The notes: generated by a model from the letters alone, not told the origin. A stretch of DNA of 64,000 nucleotides from Strigamia acuminata (GCA_949358305.1 OX442323.1:4216001-4280000); one strand, 5' to 3'; shown: positions 41,340 to 54,039, counted from the stretch's first letter. Program-made: numbers and translations.

Positions 41340-41715
41340 CACCACTTTAAAGGCTCGTTTACATTGTTGCAAAATGGCGTTCGAATTGATGCAAACGCGA
41401 CAATTTTGCGCGTGAAAGTTCGTGGGGCAACCCTTCGCATGCGAAATTTCAGAGTAGACTTGGAAGTCTACTTTTTCGCTTCGCTTGGAAAGTTTGCAAG
41501 CGTTGGCCAATGACAGACGAGATAGCGTATGTCGTCACCAACTTCACAATTGATTCAAAATGGCAGCACCACGTTGGACAAATGAGACGGAATTCTCGAC
41601 TGATATCTCTTTGCTTCATTGAGAACACGAGAAGCAAATTTTTTCATGTGAATTTTTGGGCGCGACCATTTCGCGTGCTAAATTTCGCAACAATGTAAAC
41701 GAGCGTTAAGTGGTG
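41340..41715. mobile_element. MITE with GGCTCGTTTACATTG ends (376 bp)
   Basis: The left end CACCACTTTAAAGGCTCGTT, then TACATTGTTGC, is the near complement of the right end GCAACAATGTAAACGAGCGTTAAGTGGTG. TTAA occurs within both ends. The right arm recurs alone at 35135-35208. The frames over it (for example 41157-41513) have no recognised domain. Confidence 0.6.
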
Positions 41716-44544
41716 AGGTGTATATTATGGTTTTATAACACTTTATTGTCTTACTGCCTTGTTGCTTTCCCGCAATACACCTTGCTCTTGCTGCCAGTGA
41801 ACATAGTGCGAACCGAGCTTTAATTAAAGTTGGTTTGTGTGACAAGAAGATGGAACTGTGGACCGTATTCAAATGGTTTTCCCGTCATGTTTCGACAGCC
41901 TTAACTGATAAACTAAATTGATTAAGCTCGAGTTTGCGCCAATTCTATAACATGTAACTTTTTTCTCATTTTTTTTCCTCAGTTATTATTGATCGTTTTT
42001 AATAATAGACCTGACACTGGTTGACGGCTTCAAGACCCATATCTCGAAAAAGTATGTAAAAAATGCACAAAGATTTTCATTTCGGATTTTTTGGCAGGAA
42101 AAGGTGTGTGGAGTCCTAGAAGTGAAAACTTCTCGTAAAGATGTGGAACCGTTATAAGAAATGCGAGGTTTTAATTAACAGGTTTGAATTATAGTTAATA
42201 GATTGGCCGTGGGAGCCTGGGAGGAACAACCGACAGCAAAGGCGAAGTCTGACTATATTTGGATGAGTATATTAACATTTTTGACGCAATGTCACAAGTG
42301 GAGCACGCTCCACTCATACATTGGAATGCAGTCTTACAATACCAATACTATTTGCACAAGCGGGCCGGCGAATCTCTGCTGGATCTCTCGTGCGTCAAAG
42401 CGAAGGGGAAAGCTCGAACTATTATTTAACCATCGCGAGCACTTTATTTAATGGTTTTTTAAGAAATCAAATCAAAGCGACGAACGTTTGGATTTTACCA
42501 CTGCGTACTGTTTTGGTTATCCTCTTTAACGGCACTTTGATTTTATGCGGAATGGCCGTAATAAATGTTGGTAAATTTACGTTCTTAACCACATATTGCA
42601 TTAAAGCGGAGAATTGAACATTAGGACAGCGCTGTAGTCGAACTCTTGATATCTTTTATTACTTGTACAAACATGTTAAATCCAATCTGGTCGCCGGCCT
42701 CACTGGTTACCAACAACGGCCTTTTGTGCAGGAATAAACCACTTGTAGATGGGAAAATGAAAGACGCTTGTTAATTTAAAGTGTTGACCATGATATTAGC
42801 AGGTAGCGGCTTATTAATGACAACATTTAGATATTGCCAGACTTTAACTTTGGAATATGTGCCATAAAAGGGACATAAAAAGGAGCTTGCAAAATGGGGT
42901 TTGGATTAAAGCCTTTTATGTGCAGCATGACATGAAGAGATGATTCAGGGATTATGAGACGGAAAATATAATTGAAAATGAAAATAATTAGTTTTGATCC
43001 ATAAACTGACATAGTGGCGGCCTAAGAAGATAACAATGATGCTAAATTTAACAATCCTCTTGATGTGTTTTTTTTTTCTTCTTTTTTTTCCAGAAGGATG
43101 AATCCACTACATACAAATTGAGGGTTATTAAAAATTGTTTCTTGTTTCTTCTAGCTCGATTTCTCTGCTTTTACGTGTAAACGAGTTAATTTATTCGCTC
43201 AGATTTGGTGTTGAGCTTGAGAGTGTGGAAAATGTGCATTGTGCATGCATTTGAGTCAGCAGCAATTAAGTGAAGCACCAAGCAAAATAATATGCATTAT
43301 ATAAGTTGTTTGCTTTAATGTGTAACATAATGGCGTCATTGTGTAAAGATAAAGTGCCTTTTCAAAGCGAACTTCTCTTCTAATCTCTATTGTGCACCTG
43401 ACCGAGTTTTATGGAGGGTTTTAGTTTGTATATTTGTTTTTATTGTAATTGCACATAATAGGTGCATTCGATAGGGTGAGCACTAGAAAACAATATATCT
43501 GTTTTGTAATTTCAATGATGTCTGGCCTCTTAATTCTCGATGAGTAATGGGAATGAAGATTGGAAAATATCCAATAAATGGGTGGGATATTGGACCAACA
43601 AGAAAAGAAGAAGGGGATCAAAATAAGAAGGGAAATGGAGAAGTAATGAGGCAGAAAAAGACGACAGATAATCATTAGTGAGTGGAATTTACACAAAAAA
43701 GGAAGAATATCAGTCGAGGCATTCATATATGCATGTGTGACATGTGCAGTAATTATTATTTAACCATGTTTTCTTGTTTAAGTTTAAGTTTCCCAATGCC
43801 CTTGAGAATGAGTGATGTAAAATGTATTATGAAATGCATTCCACAATTTTATTATTTGTCAAATATGAATGCATTGTCAAAATCCATTTTCGAAAAAGCA
43901 TTCTAAAATACATTTTATAGTGCTATTGTTAGAGAATTGCAAATGGTTTGTCACAATAGCACTTTGCAATCGTATTATGCAATGCATTATTTAATGCACG
44001 AATAAATAATATACTTAAATTCTGCGAAACGTCGTACATTTTGGAATGCATTAATGGGGCAAATTAAAAAATACGGTATTTTTTAATTTTCCCAGTTAAA
44101 TGTTTTCGTTTTAAAATGAAAACAAATCAGCTCAAATTAGCATTATTATTTAAGTTATACATTTAATGAAGAAATTCAGTACATTTGCAGTAGAAATTTA
44201 ATTTTTGCAACAATGGCTGGCTTTATTTCAGCTGATTTGTTTTCATTTTAAAACAAAAACATTTAACTTAAGGTGACTAAAATAAATTGGATCGTCCTAA
44301 TTTGATGGTGCTCTACAACTTTCTGATTGGAAATTTTGCTCTAACCTGATTGGTTTAGAAGTTAGCAAGTGAATGACCTTGAAAATGACCTTCAAGGTAA
44401 AATCTGAGGATGCCATCAGATTTGCAATGGATGATTTCCTGTATGAGTTTTTTTTTAGTTTTCTGATATCTCAAGTATTTTGGAAATTAATTGGGGGGTT
44501 CAGACTTTTGGAACACCCGATATATTGTACTCCGTAATATATTA
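41716..44544. other. Long non-coding stretch
   Basis: No gene is recognised. Near 44100-44270 a short inverted repeat is visible (TTTTCGTTTTAAAATGAAAA against its complement about 130 bp on). Confidence 0.4.
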
Positions 44545-44728
44545 CAGTCTAAACTTTTTATAACAAATCGCAAGGGACCTGAAAAATTGATTCGTTATAA
44601 CGAGATTTCGTTACGTCGAAATTTTTTAACATGGTGTTCTATGGCCAGCCAACCAAACCAGCCATTTTTAGGTGTACGTTATATCGATAATTCGTTATAT
44701 CGCGATTCGTTATAAAGAGTTTCAACTG
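44545..44728. mobile_element. Tigger/pogo-like MITE (184 bp)
   Basis: Flanked by TA at 44543-44544 and 44729-44730. The ends CAGTCTAAACTTTTTATAAC and GTTATAAAGAGTTTCAACTG are inverted repeats. TTCGTTATAACGA-type subterminal motifs are typical of pogo/Tigger-like elements. The internal block AACATGGTGTTCTATGGCC recurs, inverted, in the element ending at 57638. Confidence 0.68.
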
Positions 44729-44730
44729 TA

Positions 44731-46047
44731 CTTACTTTTTACTCAAACTTTCTTCTTTTTCCCAATCTCCCACTTTTTTATTGTCAATTTGTGTTTCTTC
44801 CTATTGAACTTGTGTGAGAGATTATCAAGGTGAAAAGTGGGCACCCTTTAACTTTTATTATGATTATTGCCTCTTTTTAATGATAGGAAATGGTGTGAGG
44901 TAAATAAGAGGTTTATGAGTTGCACCATAAAAAGGAAGACATAAAAAGTGCAGTCTTTTGATTTCTTTCTGTCTAAAACTGCAAGAGTGCACATGAGTTT
45001 TATCTGTGTTTGGTGTTTGCATAAGGAACTATTGTCAGGGTGCATTTGTCATTATGAATGAGTACAAGCACATAAACTGATATGAAACGTATTTTCCAAA
45101 AGGGGGGAGGAAGGGTGGGGGAAATGAAATAAAGATGAGTTCTTTCCCTCATTCTTTTATTCTTGCACAATCTTTGTTATTCCACATGATTAACATTTAT
45201 TATCTCCATCATCCCATACCTCAACTCTGCAAATGACATTGGCATTAGATATAAAATATTTAATGCTAGGAGAACTCTTTTTTTTAAAGAAGGAATTTAA
45301 AGTTGATGTGAAAGTATTTGATTTATTTCACTGAAAAATGAGTGGTTTTTGCATTTTATTTGCCAAATATGGATTGAAAATGATGGCAGTTATGATTTCA
45401 TTGGACAGATGCAATTTTTGACTGCATACATACATCATTCATTGTTCCAAAGGACTATGAGAAGAGATACTTGTTTCAGTGATGGCTTGGAAAAAAGTTT
45501 TTCCTTGGAAACACAAAGAGCTTAGTAAAGGAAAGCTTTTCTTTTTGTCTGTGTCTCCATAGAAAGCATTTTTCCCCCTTTTTCTTTATGCCAACACATG
45601 CTTTTAGGGCTTTTTTTTCTTCTCTTTTTTGAAATTCTGATGGCTGTGTTAAAAATTCTAAAGTTACATCTTCTGCTCATGGTTTCAAACTTTTTATGTT
45701 GTGACATACTATTGTGATCAAATTTTTAAACATAAGGTTGCAGTTTTAGGATATTTCAACAATTTTCTTGCAATTTTCTCATTACAAACACTGCAAGTAC
45801 TGAAACAGTGATTGCTGTCTAAATGCTGTGTCAGAGCTTGCTATCAGTGGTCTACTATGTTGTGCATTGTATTGAACGGACGACAACACATCGCCAGAAG
45901 GCGCTTGGACGTTTATGTATTGTTGAATACATGCACCGAGTACTTTTTGATCTGCGATTTTGATTGCAGCCAATCAGGTGTGACCTGACGTCATTTTTGA
46001 TGACGTCAAAATCGCTTTGCGAGGCGGCGCGAATCGCATCCTCAGCA
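44731..46047. other. Non-coding DNA up to the Harbinger-like MITE
   Basis: No gene is seen. Two perfect CRE octamers TGACGTCA, in facing positions, are at 45986-45993 and 46001-46008. Confidence 0.45.
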
Positions 46048-46050
46048 TAA

Positions 46051-46388
46051 TGCTGGGCGCACACATATCGCGATTTTGCAAGCGAAATCGCCCCGTGAAT
46101 CGGGTGCAATGCTACACACATGTAGCTATTTCAGCTCTGCGAATTCAAACTTATGACGTCATTCCACAGCATTCACACAGCAACCAAAAATGTTGATGAA
46201 ATGACGTCATTTCACACAGCTCATGGGATTGGCTGCGACACGAATCGCGGGCGAAATAGTACTTGGGACAAGTACTATTTCGCAAAGTAGATTTCGAACC
46301 GGCGCGAAGGAAATGATGTCACCTGCGCATGCGCAATGGTAACGCGATCGCGACGCGACGCGAAATTGCGGTATGTGTGCGCCCAGCA
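46051..46388. mobile_element. PIF/Harbinger-like MITE (338 bp)
   Basis: The ends TGCTGGGCGCACACATATCG and its complement (TGTGTGCGCCCAGCA) are well-conserved inverted repeats of about 26 bp. TAA flanks both sides (46048-46050 and 46389-46391), the 3-bp target duplication typical of PIF/Harbinger. It carries CRE octamers at 46154-46161 and 46202-46209. No transposase is seen. Confidence 0.72.
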
Positions 46389-46391
46389 TAA

Positions 46392-48064
46392 GTGTATGTA
46401 ATTTAAAATAAAGTTACTCTTGTCATCTTAACCCTATCGTGTGTGGTGTATTGTTGCAGATCCGATGACTTCCAACATACTAGACTAGTAAAGAAATGCA
46501 GAAAAGTTTTTGTATCTAGTTTTTTCTTTCAAATTGGACCACTAGCTTAGTTCTCCACATTTGCAGGAGGGGTGTTTGACCTTGGGTTCAAAGTCAATTA
46601 TTTTTAGGTCTTAAGAGATGGAAAAAAGGTTCAATTAGGAAGTTGTAGAGTTGGAGCTGTTTGTTAATGATGAACACTTGTTTTGAATTTAATTCTAATA
46701 ATTACTATGGTAATAAGTAACATAGATTGTTAAATTGTTTTATGCAGGAAAAAGAATGATTAATTTGGAATTCAAATTAAAACTAATTAGATGAAACCAA
46801 TGAATAAATCTTACATTAGTCATTAACAATTTTTTTTAGGTTAACTTAGATGAAAAATGTCTCCTTGGGGTTCCTTACAATCAATAATAAAGTACAGTGT
46901 TGTTTTTTAAAAAAAATTATAAAACAGTGTTTGATTCAATGAATTTCCATATCTGGGTTTTGTATTCATTGCTGATAGTGGATTATATTAGTTATTATAC
47001 ATATTTACAGATGTGAATACCCAAGTGCTAGGGAATTGAGCAACTTATGTCTTGCCAGCAGCAAAGAGGATTCCTTGCATTCAGGAAGTGCATTGAGAAG
47101 TTTTTTCAACTTGATGTTATTTTCTAAGTGTCTGAATATTGTATGACATAGTAAATGCGTTGACATGCTGTCGCCCTTAAATAAGAGCGGTGTTAAAGTC
47201 AGATAGTCTCAAAGATAGTGCAGGCCTTAAGCTTTTAGCCAAAACAGTTATTGCTTTTGTTATTGGTAAATGGTAATGGCACTACCAGAAAACCAATATT
47301 TGGCAAATTGCTTACTGCAGGCAAAAGCAAATAAATCTTATTCCATCCATAGATAGTACATATTTAACATTGGATTTGAAATGTCATCATTGCACCAGCA
47401 AAATAAAAAGTTAGCTTTTTTACTGCACACTGAATCAATGGGATAATCTCAACTTAGCTGCTCTTCTCGCCATTAATACACAAAATAGAAATTAAAATTT
47501 TAATTTTCTGTAACATTATTGATCAAACTGACAATGCTATGTTGACAGTTTATATGCCAAAAAATTTCTAATATTCATAGGATGGAATATTATTGAAGTA
47601 TGGCAAAATGTGCTACCTGGGACAGGATGTAGACTATTGAATCTAAATTATGGTTTTAAGTATTAATCCCTCTTTTGACATGAAGTTTTAAGTAAAACCA
47701 ATATAGTCTGCAACCGGTATCACGATGGCGAAATCAAATAGGAAAAAATCCCCATCTGTGCTTGCACAAACTCAATAAATAAATGATTTTTAGAAATATC
47801 AACAGCTAATGACACTATTCACTTGTGTGCGAAAAATGGAATTTGCTGTTTGGGTTTGGTATCAAGCTAAGGGATTGTGGGTAAGAAGCATATGTTTACA
47901 GGTAGTGGCAACACTAAATTATTTTTCACTTCCTGTCAATGTTATGGCTGCCTGGAATCAGCATTCAAACAAAATCTCCGAAAGATGGTTATCTAATCGT
48001 GTGTGGTTTTGAATTGCGAGGCGTCACAATCCAGACGTATTTATTTAAATATAATTAACACTAC
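46392..48064. other. Non-coding DNA
   Basis: Nothing recognised. Confidence 0.45.
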
Positions 48065-48290
48065 GTTTACATGCACGGAATATTTCGAGTGAGATGAAAT
48101 ATTTCGTGTGCACAACTGTCATGTAAACAGGGATGACAAGGATTATTCGAGTAGTGAATAATCCCTTGCAGAAGGTTGTTTAATTCGAGTGAACTCGAAC
48201 TATTTTTATTGCGCATGCGCACATCACTTCCGGCACTTTCCCATTGGTCGAAAACCGAAAGTGATCACGAATTATTTTCTGCATGTAAAC
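48065..48290. mobile_element. MITE with GTTTACATGCA ends
   Basis: GTTTACATGCACGGAATATT on the left pairs with AATTATTTTCTGCATGTAAAC on the right over about 25 bp with mismatches. An internal perfect hairpin GGATTATTC...GAATAATCC is present. The target duplication is unclear. Confidence 0.55.
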
Positions 48291-48344
48291 ACAACAGTTT
48301 TTGACTCTTTGATCCAAGACATTACCTTAGTTGATACACACTAC

Positions 48345-48776
48345 TATACTCTGGCTCACCGTTAAAGGGACCCAGTTCCTATTGGCCGAGCGTGTTTACT
48401 CCCAACTGTTGCCTGTATACCACAACCAGGAAATGTAGTTTTGTTGTGTTTTTAATTTGTGTGATTATGGTTTGAATGATGTTAATTAGCTTTTATTTAA
48501 TAATAAAATGTTTTAAAAAACCATAAAGCAATGTTTTATGCTGTTATTTTTTCAAAATACCTGTTTGTTGAGTTTATTGGTTGCTTAGTCAGGAAAGCAA
48601 GCAATTTTTGAAATTTAATGATTGATTGTTATGTCTGGAAAGCACACAAAATGGCTTCCAGTAGTTCAAGCGTCTGCACATCCATTGCATTTTGGGTATT
48701 TTGGCCTACTTTTATGTATACATACACCAGTGAAATGGCTCGACCAATAGGAACTGGGTACCCTATTAATTAGTAT
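48345..48776. mobile_element. MITE of the 2450 family (432 bp)
   Basis: The ends TATACTCTGGCTCACC and TTAGTATA are weakly paired, while the subterminal block ACCCAGTTCCTATTGGCCGA pairs very well with TCGACCAATAGGAACTGGGT. It shares CACCAGTGAAATGGCTCGACCAAT-type sequence with 2640 and 3690. The TA-type ends suggest Tc1/mariner relatives. Confidence 0.6.
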
Positions 48777-51252
48777 ACGCACATTATTCAGTTTGTTGTG
48801 TTTTGTTTGTGCAAACCAAATACTGCCAGATACCCTGTTGCCAGCTTGGATGGAATATCCCCATAGAAATCCCTGTAGATACAGACCAATCATGTTCCAA
48901 ATTGAACATTCAAACTCGTCTAATTGCACAATTCAATCAAGTTAACTTTTCAAAATGGAGCTAAATTTATTACTAAAATCTAGCACTAATTCACACACCA
49001 CTTCCTACAATACCATTCTGCTCAGCATTGAAGAGTGAAATTTATGCTTTGGCAAATTAATTTTTTTGACACATTACGTCAGGAAAAAAAAAATTCCTGA
49101 CACGAGGCATCAATTTTCAGTTAGTAAAAATGAAAATATGAGACTTGTAAATTTAATGCAATCATTTTTTTTTTTGTGTTCCTTTTAAGTTTCTTGCGTC
49201 TTTTCTTTTCGCTTGGCAACATGCCCGCATCAAGCGTTTTAAAAGTGAATCGACTGGAAATTTATGTTCTCCAATATCCAGTGCAATTGTGATAATTAAA
49301 AAGAATTGCACTCGACTAAATTAATTGTCTTGGAAAAAATGTTACATTTCCCCGTTAGTTTCTACAAAAGATTGACGAAGGCCAATTACTTTCTTCCGTT
49401 TTGTTACGAAGAATATACGCGGTGACAAATGCCGCCTCCATTTGTATTCATTGAGATATTCATGCACGTTCACTTTCCCCCTTGCGAATGCATTTGTTTT
49501 CGGATATTTTAATTTCGGTCGTAAATCAGTTTAATAAACAGCGACCTTTTATTTAACTCGGGCTTGAAAACTGAGTTTATGAGCATCAGTCTTCGTTTGC
49601 TGTTAGATGAGGTCGCGCCAGCTAAGGTGAGAATGAATCTCATTTGTCCTCAGATTTCATGCTAATCGACATTAAAGAAGCAAAGGTCAGATGTAAACAG
49701 GTACAACTGTATAATTTACAATTATTGATTGCGTGTGAATTAAAAATTCATGCTTTTCTGCTGAAATAACAAATATTATTGATGTTTGTACAAATTAAAA
49801 GTCACAGGTTTTAATAATAAAGATGATCTATTGGAGCAAAAATGACTTTTTCTTTTGGGTTCACTAGACAAGATGAGAAAAACACGTCTGGAGTTGTATG
49901 AATGGGAAGCACAAGGGGCAGCTTTTGTGTGTCTTGCAGTGCAGCATCTCAAAAGTTTAATTTCTTCCGCATCGCTTAATGGCCCAATTCTCCAAATGTT
50001 TGTTTTAGATTTCTTTAAAATTTGGAGAACTTGATCAGTGGTTGTTAGTATAACACGTTATTTTATTGGAATGATTTTTTTTATTTTGCATATTTCTAAG
50101 GTGCGCGCCATAAGTATGGAATAATCAGTTTTTTTGTAATATTTTCTTTTACGCTTCATCTAGAATCAAACCAATTTTTTAATCCATGTATTTTGTCTTT
50201 TGAATTCGTTTAAAATTAACAAGTTTATAATTTTCCTAGAAAAATAAATTTGGCAGTGGTTTTAGACAAAAATGGGGGTGAATATATCTCTTGGGCAAAA
50301 TATAGCACACGCATAAAATGGAGTTTTTGGTGCATATTGTATGCTCATATAACGAATTTTTCTGCATAAATATCAAAATGGGGTCTGCAAGTTGGTCACT
50401 TTTAGATGTCTTTACTAGTTGTGGTGTGGGCAGTGGACACGATTTGGTGTCTTCCATCACCAACTAGAATTCTTGCAATATTCATTTATAAAAGTTGAAA
50501 TAAACTGGGAGGAATTGCAACATTGATCTCTCTTTGTCGGGCCCAGTGAAATCTCATGCGTATGGAACATGTTCCCTTGCAGGGTGTACTCCATTTTGGC
50601 TGATATCCTTTGACTTGGTACTGGAGGTTGGGATGGGAGCACAATGGATAAAGGAGATTCAAGTTCTCCGTCTTGAATAATACATAGTACTCAATAGTGT
50701 TATAATGAACCTAGAAAACGACTATTTTAAGGCGTCTTTCTTAGCTTTCCTTCCTCCTTTTCCCACCATTTCCTCCTTTTCTACTCATGTGCTGCAGTTC
50801 ACTTGGAATTTTATAGATCTTGAACTTGTTGGAAATATTTTTAAAGGTGAAGGATTTGGGGATTTAGGGATTAATTGGTGGTGGGTTTGGTAGTTTTTGA
50901 GCAAGTTTGGTTGTTTGACCTTAGAATTTATTTTTTTTGGTTTTGTATTTTGTTTGTTAAGTAAACTGTTGGAAATTTTGTGTTGAGTTGGAGTTGTTTG
51001 GCAATGTTCCCAAGAAATGCCATTTTCTAGTCCTTTGGGATTTGCTTCTAATTGCCATTGGGCCCGCTTAAGCCAAGTCGTCATTTTCTTTCCATTGTTC
51101 GTTGGCGAATTTTACATTGCAAAGAAATTGGCTTTTCTTTTTCTTTTTCTTCTTTTTGCTTTTTCTTTTTCTTTTTAATTTGATTTATGTTGCTGTGGTG
51201 TACGATTTTCAGGGGTTTAGTTTAAAAGTGGAATGTTTTGCAAAAAGGTTTT
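48777..51252. other. Long non-coding stretch
   Basis: No gene is recognised. A pyrimidine-rich run (TTTCTTTTTCTTTTTC) lies at about 51130-51175. Confidence 0.45.
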
Positions 51253-51907
51253 GTGTAAAAATTTTATAATATTTCTGTTGGGGATTTTTTTTTTTTTTTT
51301 TGAGGTTGGTTTTATAAATGTTGTTTGGTAAAAGTTTAATGTAATGTAATGTAGAAATATAGAAATTTGGAATTTGTATTACATTTTATCGGAAAATGTT
51401 TAGATTTTTATGACATTTTGTTGGAAGAATTTTAGATTTTTATGAAATTTTATTGGAAAATTTTTTGATTTTTATGAAATTTTATTGGGAAAATTTTAGA
51501 TTTTTATAAAATATTAATTTTAGATTTTGTTTGAATTTTATAAGAAAATTGAAAACTGTTGATGAAAGTTTTTAGAAAATTGAAAACTGTTGATGAATTT
51601 TTTTAGAAAATTGAAAACTGTTGATGAAATTTTTTATAAAATTGAAAAATTTTGATGAAATTTATAAAATAAAAAAAAAATTAAAATTTTGATGAAATTT
51701 ATAAAAAAAAAAGAAAAATTAAAATTTTGATGAAATTTATAAGAAAATTTTATAATTTTGTGGGAATTTTATAAGAAAATTTTAAAATTCTCATGAAACT
51801 TACAAGAAAATTTTAAAATTCTCATGAAACTTACAAGAAAATTTTAAAATTCTCATGAAACTTACAAGAAAATTTTTAAATTCTCATGAAACTTACAAGA
51901 AAATTCT
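51253..51907. repeat. AT-rich degenerate tandem repeats
   Basis: Successive blocks of related A/T-rich units (GATTTTTATGAAATTTTATT; GAAAATTGAAAACTGTTGAT) end in four near-identical 31-bp units containing AAATTCTCATGAAACTTACA at about 51776-51900. The gradual drift along the block suggests successive local amplifications. Confidence 0.75.
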
Positions 51908-52620
51908 AACTATAAAAGAGAATACACGAGAAATTCATGCATTACATGAAAGCTTCACTTCCATCTAAATCAAAATTGCAAAAACAAAGAAAACCAAAAA
52001 ATACAAACGGTACACATACTCATTGATCCACTTTATCAACCAAAAATCAAATTACAATTTTCAATTACTTCTCTTTCCAATCTGCAACTGATTTTCCCAG
52101 TTCATCAATACCATCCTCCCTCACAGTCACCACCAAACCCTTTATTGCTTTCCTAGTGAATGATTTGCCCGTGATTGCGCGGTCGAGGTACGAAAAGTAA
52201 TGCTTCTTGTTCCCTTTCTTCTTTAAAGCGTGTCAATTTACAGACAAGGGATTTGAGCAAGTGTGAATCTTTTCCTAACCATCTTGTCTGCGACTTTGAT
52301 TCGTGTCTCTAGCTTTTTCCCAATTTTCTTCAGGGTGGTATCAGTTGAGTAGACTCGTCCCACATTTTATGGTTGCTAGGTATGGTAATTGGAGGTTTCT
52401 TTCCTGTTGCCATGGCAACTGGGATGCCACTATACTATGTTGTTCCTATCATCATTTTTTTTGGCATCTCTCTGGAAATAGTATTGGAAGAATTGATGCC
52501 GGTCTTATAAACGGACCGTGAGGTTTATGCGGTTTTGACTTGTTTCATGGGGAGATAGGGTTTGAGGTAAGATAGAGAGAGAGAGGTTCTTAGAAAATAA
52601 GTTGTTTTTCATGTTCGGAA

Positions 52621-52651
<31 letters not shown>

Positions 52652-53104
52652 GGCTTTGAAATTGGATTTGGTGAAATTTATGTCAAAGTGAAAGAGGAAT
52701 GATAGAAAAGCGTGGAAATGGAATATAAAAAAAGTTGAGGATTGTAATTCAAATAAAGGTTTTTATTTATTTATTATTTGGGCTTTAAATGAAGTTAGCG
52801 AAGCAATTAGTGATTGTGATTATGGTTGACGGTTTTCAATGATTCAATTAGGTTAATCCTTAATGTGAAAGAGGATTTAAAATTTTGGTTTTAATACCGA
52901 GTGCTGATACATTTTGGAAAATGCACTTAGCACTTGAAAAGTAGTCTAAAGTGAGATAAGTATTAACTTAAAGTAGAATCTAACAAGTAGAGCTAACAAT
53001 ATAAAAAATTAAAATTATTAAAATTTTTTGAAAACAAATATAAAATTACAAACATTAAAATTACTGCTAAAAATACATAACAAATAAAAGCAAAAAATTT
53101 TCAC
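51908..53104. other. Non-coding DNA
   Basis: A T run of about 23 bases is at 52629-52651. Nothing else is recognised. Confidence 0.45.
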
Positions 53105-53180
53105 ACACACAACAGGATTTGAACCTGTGTGGAAAGATTCCTAGTCCATTGCCTTAACCAATGGACCACCACCACAAACT
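53105..53180 (-). tRNA. tRNA-Ser-like pseudogene or SINE head
   Basis: On the minus strand the D arm GTCCATTGGTTAAGGC, the anticodon region AATGGACTAGGAATC (anticodon position GGA) and a perfect T arm ACAGG TTCAAAT CCTGT line up as in tRNA-Ser. A-box and B-box promoter motifs are present. The acceptor strands do not pair, the anticodon stem is damaged and the long variable arm of tRNA-Ser is missing, so it is not a functional tRNA. Confidence 0.5.
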
Positions 53181-53192
53181 ATTGTTGTCTTC

Positions 53193-53362
53193 AGGAAGAC
53201 AGTCATATTGGTGAACAAAGTTCTGATGTCATGACATCATTGAATCTCAAATGATGAAATGACATCATTGAATGTCAAATGATAAAATTCAACCTGGATC
53301 TTGGAACTATTTTTTACCTAGCAACAGTTGTTTACAATATTCCTCCACAAGCCTAATTACTC
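53193..53362. repeat. Dispersed repeat, copy B (pair with 38241)
   Basis: See 38241-38410. In this copy the tRNA-Ser-like sequence lies immediately to the left in the opposite orientation; copy A has no such neighbour. Confidence 0.65.
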
Positions 53363-53534
53363 CCAAAAGTGTACTATCACCATGGAAAGAGTCCGAATTT
53401 AATGTTTGATTTATTTCTTTCTGCCTGTTCATGGCATAAAAACATTTTGGCAGCTTATTTACCTGTTTGAGGTAAATAAATTCCTCAAAAATTTTGGTCA
53501 TGACTGAAGAGTCTTATTGGTGCACTCCCCTTGT

Positions 53535-53645
53535 TAGTGTTGTAAACGATACACTAAAGATTTTTCCCTTACGATATGGCACTAAAATAGTGTAACGTGG
53601 TACAAAATAAGGGAAAAATGCATCCACAAACTCTCTATTATGATT
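53535..53645. repeat. Right-end copy of the 29581 MITE
   Basis: ACGATACACTAAAGATTTTT, ATGGCACTAAAATAGTGTAACG and AAATGCATCCACAAACTCTCTA match 29938-30034 in order. The left arm is absent. Confidence 0.6.
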
Positions 53646-53926
53646 CAATATTACTTTACAATTTGGTTCTAATACCGGTATCACACTTTTTAATATTAAT
53701 CTAAAAAATAACACATTAAACTTAAATAAATCAAAGAATATTAAATATTAGATTAGATGTAAACTCATTCATCGCAATATACAAAATGTAGATAAATATA
53801 TGTATGTACTGGTTTTATATTTATATATATTTTTTTTTAGTAGAGACCAGATGATTAGATTTATATTTATGAAGTGGGTGAAGAGCTAGATATGACAAGA
53901 TTCTCTTTTTCTTGTTATTGGAATAG
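53646..53926. other. Short non-coding interval
   Basis: AT-rich; nothing recognised before the candidate exon. Confidence 0.4.
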
Positions 53927-54039
53927 AGGATCAATGGAGAAATGGAAAATTGAGCTCGATAGAAAAAGGAAAGCCGTCGAGTTGTGTGCAACATTTGCCA
54001 GATTCAATAGAAAGCAAGCTCTTGAAAATAAGGCTGAAG
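53927..54039 (+). CDS. Candidate internal exon (unidentified)
   Basis: A pyrimidine-rich acceptor (TTCTCTTTTTCTTGTTATTG then GAATAG) precedes, and a donor GAAG/GTAAAG follows, 113 nt of open frame on the plus strand. In that frame the peptide is a charged helix (starts GSMEKWKIELDRKRKAV, continues to a run rich in Ala, Asn, Arg and Lys). I do not recognise it. Both boundaries are weak evidence on their own, and no neighbouring exon is identified. Confidence 0.22.

Noticed and set aside
53105-53180. Functional tRNA-Ser gene
   Set aside because: The acceptor strands do not pair, the anticodon stem is broken and the long variable arm is missing.
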